Source of the DNA: Mytilus edulis
Lineage: Eukaryota; Mollusca; Bivalvia; Mytilida; Mytilidae
NCBI RefSeq assembly: GCF_963676685.1
Contig: NC_092346.1
Coordinates: 25,061,133-25,125,132 of the forward strand
Length of the DNA stretch: 64,000 nucleotides
Direction of reading: 5' to 3'
The first letter of the stretch is position 1; every line of letters begins with the position of its first letter. A program made the translations under genes and the position numbers. Under the pieces are notes generated by a model that ran no database searches, was not told the origin of the DNA, and saw only the letters and a program-made list of their open reading frames with translations. Positions 56,691 to 64,000 of this stretch are shown in pieces.

Positions 56691-56920
56691 CCAGAAGGGT
56701 CACCCTAACATCACTTGCATACAAATTTGGAAGCAAGCAATTACAAAAAAATAAACCTCTTCTAAATATGGACAAATCAGCGAATTTTTTCCCAAAAAAA
56801 ATTTATAATGAAAACTATCCATTAATTTATAAAAAACATATATATGCATAATTTTTTTTAAATTTGAGGTTTTATATCACTTTATTGAAATATTAAGCTT
56901 TTGAATATAAAGCTGTATAC

Positions 56921-57015
56921 CTGTAGAACCGTAGCACAAAAAGAATGGCATACTGTTCGACTAAAAAATCATATTTTTGAAGCTGGAACCACATGATTGA
57001 TAGTTGCAGAACTGT
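56921..57015 (-). CDS. Candidate exon of an unknown gene
   Basis: Acceptor TTTTCTTCAG and donor GTATAC enclose 95 bases. Only one frame is open: TVLQLSIMWFQLQKYDFLVE and on to ILFVLRFY, helical and hydrophobic. Family not recognised. Phase ends at 2, which does not join directly to the candidate exon at 55405-55527. Confidence 0.28.
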
Positions 57016-57550
57016 CTGAAGAAAATAATTGGAAATAAAATTATACAAGTATAACTAAGTTCAAAAGTAAAAAACAATTATGCATCTAGGTGTCTATAAA
57101 TATATTACATTTTTTTTCAAAATGATTTGTGATGTAGTATACTTCAATGTAATTAGGTTGAAGTCAGATAAATTTTTAAAACTTCTTCAGATTATTTGCT
57201 GAACTCCTTATAATATAAAATATTTTAAGGCACTCTTAAGGAACACAAAAATCACTCTTTACAGCATCTTAAATGAAGTTATAAGCCTTAGTTTTAACCT
57301 TAGCAATATATTGCCATTACATACACTATACATGTATGTGTAAACGATGTGAATGATGCTTGTAAAAAACTTTACAAATGTAATACACAAAATTGTTAAG
57401 ATCATATATTTTGAGTGAATATCTTTGAAATAAGCATGATAAATACCATGTATGTACATTTATACAACAGATAAATAACAAAGATATAGATAATATACAT
57501 AGGTAGCAAAATTAAAAACAGAATACTTGGTCTACTATTACATACATTGA

Positions 57551-57818
57551 TTTGGTGCTTGTCCCAAGTCAGGAGCCTCTGGCCTTTGTTAGTCTTGTAT
57601 GATTTTAAATTTTAGTTTCTTGTGTATTATTCGGAGTTTAGTATGACGTTCATTATCACTGTACTATTATGCATATTTTTAGGGGCCAGCTGAAGGACAC
57701 CTACGGGTGTGGGAATTCCTCGCTACATTGAAGACCCATTGGTTGCCTCGGCTGTTGTCTGCTCTGTGGTTGGGTGGTTGTCGCTTTGACATATTCACCA
57801 TTTCCTTTCTCAATTTTA
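57551..57818 (-). repeat. Dispersed repeat family R1, inverted copy
   Basis: The plus strand reads gtcccaagtcaggagcctct, tagtatgacgttcattatca, ggctgttgtctgctctgtgg, then ttgacatattcaccatttcc. This is the reverse of the order at 18624-19000. Confidence 0.8.
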
Positions 57819-57989
57819 TCATAGACCAGTAATGATATACAGAACAGTACTTTAAATATCTGTGCTAAATAAATATGTGCATTTTTCAGTCATTAATAAG
57901 AAACATGAATCAGGCTGTTAGTTTTTTTGTTCGAATGGTTTCAGATTCGTCATTTTGAAGAGCTTTTTATAGTCGATTATTTGACCTGT

Positions 57990-58062
57990 AATTGTTAATT
58001 TCTGTGTAATTTGGTCTCTTGTGGAGAGTTGTCTCATTGGAATTCATACATCATTTCCTCAT
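57990..58062 (-). repeat. Dispersed repeat family A fragment
   Basis: It contains gtaatttggtctcttgtgga and gagttgtctcattgg. Confidence 0.65.
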
Positions 58063-58122
58063 TTTTATATTAATATATACACACTAAATGATAAAAATTA
58101 TTTTGAAAAACATTATACTTAC

Positions 58123-58204
58123 TTCCGTCCCTCTATGACTAGTCGAGACCAGCTCTTTACGGCATCCATACACTCTTCTTCCTCTGCTGTTCTGCATTCA
58201 CTTT
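58123..58204 (-). CDS. Candidate exon of an unknown gene, ambiguous frame
   Basis: Minus strand, acceptor CCCTGCAG at 58205-58212 and donor GTAAGT after 58123. The open frame gives SECRTAEEEECMDAVKSWSR then LVIEGR. A second, overlapping frame starting at another acceptor near 58258 is also open (IEEELKDKTYLWVKSTLQKV ...) and stops at a TAA within this exon. The two look like one coding stretch broken by a one-base indel, so this may be a decaying gene. Family not recognised. Confidence 0.28.
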
Positions 58205-58794
58205 CTGCAGGGTAGATTTAACCCACAGGTAAGTTTTATCTTTCAATTCTTCTTCAATCTGAGAAATTTTTTACAATAATATAATTAGAATAACTATTAT
58301 TTTCCTTCAGGCAATTCTGTCAGTGCTTAAATAAAAAAAAATAAAAGAATTAACGTTGCCAAGCATAGATAACCCCTTTAATAATGGTAACCTGTGATTT
58401 ACATAATTTCTTAAATTATGTCCATTTCTTCTACATTTGTATACTTATGTGCTACTCTTTTATCAAACTGCATTATAGTGATATTGATTGAAACACCAGA
58501 TTGTGATCATATAAATGGTTTGAGAATTCCAAATAAAAATCTTTTCAAATAAACAGGTGTTATAGTTGAAATTTATACTTGATTTATCATATAGAACAGT
58601 TTAGCAAACAAGCATTTCCATTAGGGAACCTCATTAGGTTGGATTTATTTATGAGCAAAAAACAATTCTATATTCTTTCCGTAATAGAATGGTATAAAAT
58701 GATGATAAAACACATAAATGAATTTATTATATACTTAGTGGTAAATACAGATAAATTGTATGTGTAATACTATCAATGGCAAGCGTGCTGTATC

Positions 58795-58935
58795 AGCCAC
58801 CAGTGATGATATCGAAATCAGCACGGTTGCAAAAGCTTTATCACACCTCTAATCTGTATGATGTCACGTCATCGATTGCAGTCACTGTTGCAAAGGCTTT
58901 ATCAAAACCCTAATCTGTATGACGTCATGTTACAT
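58795..58935. repeat. Tandem pair of about 67 bp
   Basis: The phrase ggttgcaaaagctttatcac ... taatctgtatgatgtcacgt recurs as tgttgcaaaggctttatcaa ... taatctgtatgacgtcatgt. Confidence 0.7.
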
Positions 58936-58984
58936 AAAAAACATCTACTTGACACATGCTTGAGGTATATGTATATAATAAAGT

Positions 58985-59190
58985 GTATATGATATGGGTT
59001 GTTCACTATCACACACCGTATCAACCCTCAGAGCTCTTGGGATTATATTGGTGTCTCGGGTTGATACGGATGCGATATTGAAAACGCCATATGATATTCT
59101 CAATATATTGTATTCTTACATATTTCGACAAAGGTACTATATCATCCACCATTTTCAACACTGAAACCACAGCCATATTTACATTTATAT
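58985..59190. repeat. Palindromic dispersed repeat
   Basis: CACCGTATCAACCC (about 59015) and GGGTTGATACGG (about 59057) are inverted around a short loop. A 104-codon minus frame over the region has no domain. Confidence 0.45.
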
Positions 59191-59629
59191 AGAGGTTAAT
59201 GGACACTGCATGATAAATGCAATTTCTACTGGTAAGCTGTTCATTCCCATATGGAAAGTGGTATAAAGTCTTTATACCTGAAAAAAGGACACATATAATA
59301 TTACCCGATTTCCAAAGGATACTTACTATGAACAAAGCAAGATAAACAAGGATGTACTTCTAAACTTGATGTATGATTTAATTTTGGCATTAAAAATTAT
59401 TTTAAAACCTGCATTTACATGTATGTTATCAACTCAAATTATATGCATACTAAGGTTACTCTTTAAAGTATGTTAAAAGAAATATGTAAATAACAAAAAA
59501 ATAAGCAAATGCATTACATAGGAAAAGAAATGGGTCATTATGCTGAGGTTTTTTAAGCAAAAGGCTTTCAACATCAAAATACACAAATAATCACTGAACA
59601 TTAATAACAAAAAAAATGAGTGTTCTCCC

Positions 59630-59725
59630 CATGCCGTTTTAGCGTCACGGTACAGTGACGCTATAATTATTTCCAGGATGTTATTTTTCTCGTTTCTTTT
59701 GGCAAAGCCATGTCCTAAACTTTGA
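59630..59725 (-). repeat. Repeat unit with a perfect 8-bp hairpin
   Basis: AGCGTCAC and GTGACGCT face each other over a 6-base loop at about 59641-59662, next to the phrase catggctttgccaaaagaaa on the minus strand, which I recall as a mussel repeat. Confidence 0.4.
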
Positions 59726-60541
59726 ACTTTCATGTTATTGCCGCTAGTAATCATAAAAAAAATGTTTCACCTTTAATTGAAATCCCTTCAAGTCAGACAA
59801 TAGGTGAAATTTAGAGTGATTAAATCTGAGTCTGCAATCGACAAGGAGAAAATGTAATAAGAAAATCATAAAAAAAATCTAAATAGATGTTTGCAAAATG
59901 AAAATTCAAAGAAACCAACATTTTTTCTCTTTTGAAAAGAGGTTGAGTCATATCTCTTTATGACTTTCAAATTATTAGTATTGCTTTCTTTCTATTCATA
60001 TTACCTGGGAACAGTATATCTATATTTTAATATATATGTTCTTGATATAACTTTTTGTAAATTGAGAATAATTTTTTTTATTTTGAGCTAAATAAGTTTT
60101 GTACTTTGTTTAGAAAGTGATCATAATTGGCATTAGTTTATGTGTCAGTTACTCTGACAACCCCTTTTTGAAGAGAGGGGATGCTTCCACATTATCTAAA
60201 TATATCAATAATGTTATGATATAAATGTTGTGAACCTAAACTATGATTCATGCTTTTTTATACAAAATGTAAGCGGTATTATAAATACTTGCACTAAAAC
60301 GGCTAAAAAACATAGATTTATTAATCTTCTCTGTTCTTCTTGGTGTGATTCCATTCTGGTGTTGATCTGCTTTATACATTTTTTGCCTAAAAATCATAGA
60401 ATGTATATAAACTGTAGCCAAGTGCCAAAAATAAAATATTTTTTTTCATTTACTCAGTTCTGATTTGTTGATTTGGATATTTCATCTGTTATTTATTTTT
60501 ATTCATCTTGAATAACATACGTATATATAGGATTTCAATGA

Positions 60542-60715
60542 GTACTTGATTACAGAAGCGATAGAAAATGTTCAATGTATACGAAAAGTGATATCGGAGA
60601 CGAATACCACTATATTTTTGTTTGCTCCGCTTTACAAGATGAAAGAAGAAGATTTATCCCAAATGAACTAGTACCAAGACATAACATTATTGCCTTCAAC
60701 AAACTGTTTAATTAA
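60542..60715 (+). pseudogene. 3' end of a non-LTR retrotransposon (reverse transcriptase C-terminus), remnant
   Basis: The 57 codons to TAA read VLDYRSDRKCSMYTKSDIGD, then EYHYIFVCSALQDERRRFIP. The C-x-x(n)-GDEYH-x5-C-x5-R pattern is the cysteine/histidine motif that ends the ORF2 protein of many LINE-type elements. Upstream reverse transcriptase sequence is absent, so it is a 5'-truncated copy. AT-rich, possibly untranslated, sequence continues to about 61020. Confidence 0.7.
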
Positions 60716-61363
60716 AAAAAAAAACAAAGAGACTTAGAAACCTCAGCAATTTTATAAGATGTATTAAAAGTAAGCTCACTCCTTCTTAACAACCATAATT
60801 TATTTACCATACTTATAGGAAGTATTTCTTTATACAACTTTAACATTTCAATTGACTATAAAAGTCTATATTTATATTCTTTAATATGTTATCTCATCCG
60901 AAATTTTTGAAGTTTATGCATTTTTAATGCATATTTTGTTTTTTATGTATATTATTTTTCAACTTCTCTGTAACTTTTGTACTTGCATGATTTTATGAGA
61001 ATAAACTATCTATTATATATTACTAAAGTATCCCTCGGTAGTACTGAGTATTGAATACCAAAATGATACTCCACTAATTGGTTTCCTGTTAAATGTTGTT
61101 ACTTTCTTCAGTTTAAACAAACATATTTTTATTTAAAGATCACATCCCGGAAAATTGTATATTCATCAAAATAATTAAATAAATTAAAATATGATTTCAA
61201 TGTTTGCATTTAGCTGTCATTTAAATTTTCTTTGAACAGAGGTACATGTAGGATATATGATCAAGAGCATTTTTCCATGACTTACATTTTTAGCTAATCT
61301 TAGTCACTCCCCAACTTCTGTCCTGTCATAGCTCATATTTTCATCAGCAAGTCTGTTAGTTAC

Positions 61364-62169
61364 CTAAGTAGTTGTCTCATGATCATTTTGATGAATATGG
61401 ACTTCATCTGTACTGAACCTGAATAAAATACAAGAACATATATAAATATATTTACATTTGCTGTTAAAATCTAAGTTATTACTTGAAAAGCAAATAAACT
61501 TTTTAATATTAAACATCTAAAATTTAAAAAAGAAAGTTGAATTTATAATTAGAACAGGCTTTCTGAAAATATTACTAACTTGAAAACTGGGCCCATAATC
61601 AAATAACTTAGTACATGCTTATATTCAGCATATATCAAAGAACCCCAATAAATCATTATTTGATGAAATCAAACAAAGTTTAATTTTGGACCCTTTTGGC
61701 CCCTATTCCCTAAACTATCGGGACCAAAACTCTCAAAATCAATCCCAAACTTCCTGTTGTGGTCATAAACCTTGTGTTAAAATTTCTTAGAAATCTTTTT
61801 ACTTATACATGTTATACTAAAGTTATTGTGCAAAAAATAAAGAAAAATGCTTATTTGTGACCTTTTTTTGGACCAAAACTCCAAAAATCAATCCCAACCT
61901 ATCCCAACCTTCCTTTCATGGTCATAAACCTTATGTTAAAATTTCATAAATTTCTATTTACTTATACTAAAGTTATAGTGGGAAAACCAAATGTCTTCAG
62001 ACGACGACAACAACGCCAACGTCATACCAATATATGACCAAAAAATTTCTCAATTAAAAAAGTCTCAAATATATGATTACAGATACATACCAGCGGATAC
62101 ATTGACATTATGAACAACAGCCATACAAATAGTAGCAGATCCTGGATGTTTATCATTGAAATTCTCCAC
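61364..62169 (-). CDS. Two candidate exons in phase, unknown gene
   Basis: Exon 62091-62169 has acceptor TACTTTTAG and donor GTATGT and encodes VENFNDKHPGSATICMAVVH then NVNVSA. Exon 61364-61418 has acceptor TTATTCAG and donor GTAACT and continues in the matching phase (GSVQMKSIFIKMIMRQLL). The phase agreement supports real splicing. I do not recognise the protein. A dispersed repeat (61570-62045) lies in the intron. Continuation to the candidates at lower coordinates is not established. Confidence 0.35.
61570..62045 (+). repeat. Dispersed repeat with internal dimer and CGACGACAACAACGCC tail
   Basis: Two units contain ccaaaactc(c/t)(c/a)aaaatcaatccc and tggtcataaacctt(a/g)tgttaa; the second ends in agacgacgacaacaacgcca. 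Similar in design to families C and D. Confidence 0.65.
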
Positions 62170-62381
62170 CTAAAAGTATAATACTTATAAGTGTGATACC
62201 AAGGAAAAATATATATATAATATTCGAAAAAAATATCATAACACTTTTTACATTTATAAAAAAATATGTCAGATACTTAAAGTATAGGTGTTTTATATCA
62301 GTAACTGGAAGCAAAACTTGTATCCTGCAGTCGACCTTTTCATTATAGTGAAAGAGTTCACGATGCGTTGAAAACAGATAC

Positions 62382-64000
62382 ATAGGTCTATAGTCATGAT
62401 ATCCACATGTATAATCTGTATAACATATACCACTTCTTGTTACGGTTATTGTTATTGGTCCATGGTCTTCTATTTCACTGTGGAATATGTATAAAAGAGA
62501 CCATGGTATGTTTCTGACAGTCTAATTGATGTCCATAGTTTTCTATTTCATTGTGGTATAAGAGTCCATGATGTGTAAAAACATTGTGTTATTGTTAGAG
62601 TCCTATGAAGTGTTACTTACAGATTATCCATGGTCTCATGTGTAATATGTATTAATGAGACCATTGCTTTTTATTCAGTCTATTTGGCTCATGAATGGTT
62701 TAATGTTTCTTTGTGGTTTAAAAATCCATGATATGCTTAGGTCCATGGTCTCATGTGTAATAAGTATAAATGAGACAATGGCATGTCGTTTAGTCTTTTT
62801 AGTCCATAATCTTATGTTTCTTTGTGGTTTAAAAGTCAATGATGTGCTTCTGACAGATATATAGGTCCATGGTATCATGTGTAACAGGTATAAAAGAGAC
62901 CATGGCATGTTTAAAAGAGTCTAATTGGTCCATGGTCTGATGTTTTCATTGTGGTATACAGTTCCACGATGTTAATAACAAATGTTAAGGTCTATGGTCT
63001 CATGTGTAACAGGTATAAAAGAGACCATGGCATGTTTCTGACAGGGTAATTAAGGAATAACAGTACTGTAGTTGAAGAGTTGCCACCGTCAATTGTAGAT
63101 TTGACGGTTGCAAATGCAGTTTTACTGGCAACGCGTAGCGGAGACAGTAAAACGGAGATTTGAGACCGTCAAATCAAAATTGACGGTGGCAACTCTTTAA
63201 CTACAGTACTGTTATTCCGATTCTAATGCATTACAAAAATAAAAATAAATTTGTCAAATAAAAAAAAATCTGCGAAACTTCATGAATGATTTTGGCACAA
63301 AGACGTCATGGCTAAACGTGACGTCATACAATGAAAACTCACAAATCCGATGTTATTACGTTACCTGTACGCTTCAAATTCGGTTAAAAGTTCATTAAAA
63401 CGGCGAATTCGAGGTAGGTGTTGTTTTATTATCGATTATATAGTAGTAATCGAACATTTGTTGATTCTTAATTCAAAATGGCGAGTCCCTCCTTAGTTAC
63501 GCCTGGTCAACTGTGGATTTGACGGCAACTTTTATCCTATGAAAAAAATTGTTAGTCAAATTGCATTAGAATTGGCTTTTGTCTTCAGTTTCATTGTGGT
63601 AAAAGAGTTCACGATGCTTTAAAAACAGATACATAGGTCTACAGTCATGATAGTCACATGTATAATGTGTATAAAATAGACCACGTCTTGGTAACTCTTG
63701 TTACGGTTATTTTTATTAGTCCATGGTCCTCTCTTCGATTTCATTATAGTGAAAGAGTTCACGGTGCGTTGCAAACAGATACATACATGTAGGTCTATAG
63801 TCATGACATTCACATGTATAATCTGTATAAAATATACCACTTCTTGTTATGGTTATTGTTATTGGTCCATGGTCTTCTGTTTCATTGTGGAATATGTATA
63901 AAAGAGACCATGGTATGTTTCTATAAGTCTAATTGATGTCCATAGTTTTCTATTTCATTGTGGTATAAGGGTCCATGCTGTGTTAATACATGGAGCATAT
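62382..64000. repeat. Degenerate tandem array at the window edge, units of roughly 120-200 bp
   Basis: Recurrent phrases are ggtccatggtct(t/c)(a/c)tgt, gtataaaagagaccatggca or gtatg, and gtggtataagagtccatgat. The block at 62382-62580 is repeated closely at 63788-63990, about 1.4 kb away. The array is interrupted by element G (63054-63575) and continues past the window end. Confidence 0.8.
63054..63575. mobile_element. Hairpin-headed element G, copy 2
   Basis: The arms 63054-63094 (starting GGAATAACAGTACTGTAGTT) and 63178-63218 are inverted 41-bp matches with one difference. The rest, including tgttattacgttacctgtac or its close relative, matches copy 1 at 50240-50755. The right end attgcattagaattgg mirrors the phrase ccgattctaatgcat that follows the hairpin. 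Non-coding. Confidence 0.78.

Noticed and set aside
56453-56851. 132-codon plus-strand frame
   Set aside because: Lys/Asn/Ile-rich translation of AT-rich DNA that overlaps a dispersed repeat also found inverted at 55935-55978; no domain.
59473-59754. 93-codon minus frame
   Set aside because: It spans a palindromic dispersed repeat; no splice sites or domain.

Overview
The window is AT-rich metazoan DNA, almost certainly from a bivalve mollusc of the mussel (Mytilus) type. Genes are split by GT-AG introns. The intergenic and intronic DNA is crowded with dispersed repeats that I recognise from bivalve genomes; that recognition is from memory and was not searched.

Left part (1-17.8 kb). The last exon of a plus-strand gene for a 2-aminoethylphosphonate:pyruvate transaminase-like enzyme lies at 956-1098. 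Converging on it is a complete minus-strand gene for a type II sodium/phosphate cotransporter (SLC34 family). It has nine coding exons between 17751 and 5340, with a TATA box 57 bases upstream of the start codon. All splice phases agree and give 615 residues. Its introns hold tandem duplications and several dispersed repeats.

Middle part I (17.8-28.1 kb) is gene-poor. It holds a 572-bp terminal-inverted-repeat element and a 1.42-kb foldback element built from AGATATCT palindromes and flanked by a 6-bp direct repeat. It also holds a 300-bp foldback element and one possible orphan terminal exon (26290-26439).

Middle part II (28.1-40.8 kb) carries the most striking object in the window. It is a 13-exon plus-strand gene whose exons join in phase into one 2046-residue reading frame. 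The order is: SGNH hydrolase with its catalytic motifs present; basic linker; C2H2 zinc finger; acidic 15-residue repeats; a 2A-type ribosome-skipping motif (DVELNPGP); two more zinc fingers; a SWIM-like zinc site; and a KDZ/Zisupton-like DDE transposase domain. The 2A motif predicts two products, a 534-residue hydrolase protein and a 1512-residue transposase-like protein. Decayed repeats sit in its introns while the coding frame is intact, which hints at domestication or at a well-preserved large transposon.

Right part (40.8-64 kb). A 5-kb array of about 56-bp monomers starts just after that gene's stop codon and becomes more uniform rightwards. It is followed by a 3.3-kb array of about 52/103-bp units, a 24-bp minisatellite and a degenerate array at the right edge. 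One hairpin-headed element is inserted in two of these arrays. Between them lie scattered minus-strand exon candidates of unknown identity (55.4-62.2 kb) and the 3' end of a non-LTR retrotransposon (60.5 kb). No tRNA, rRNA or CRISPR was seen.
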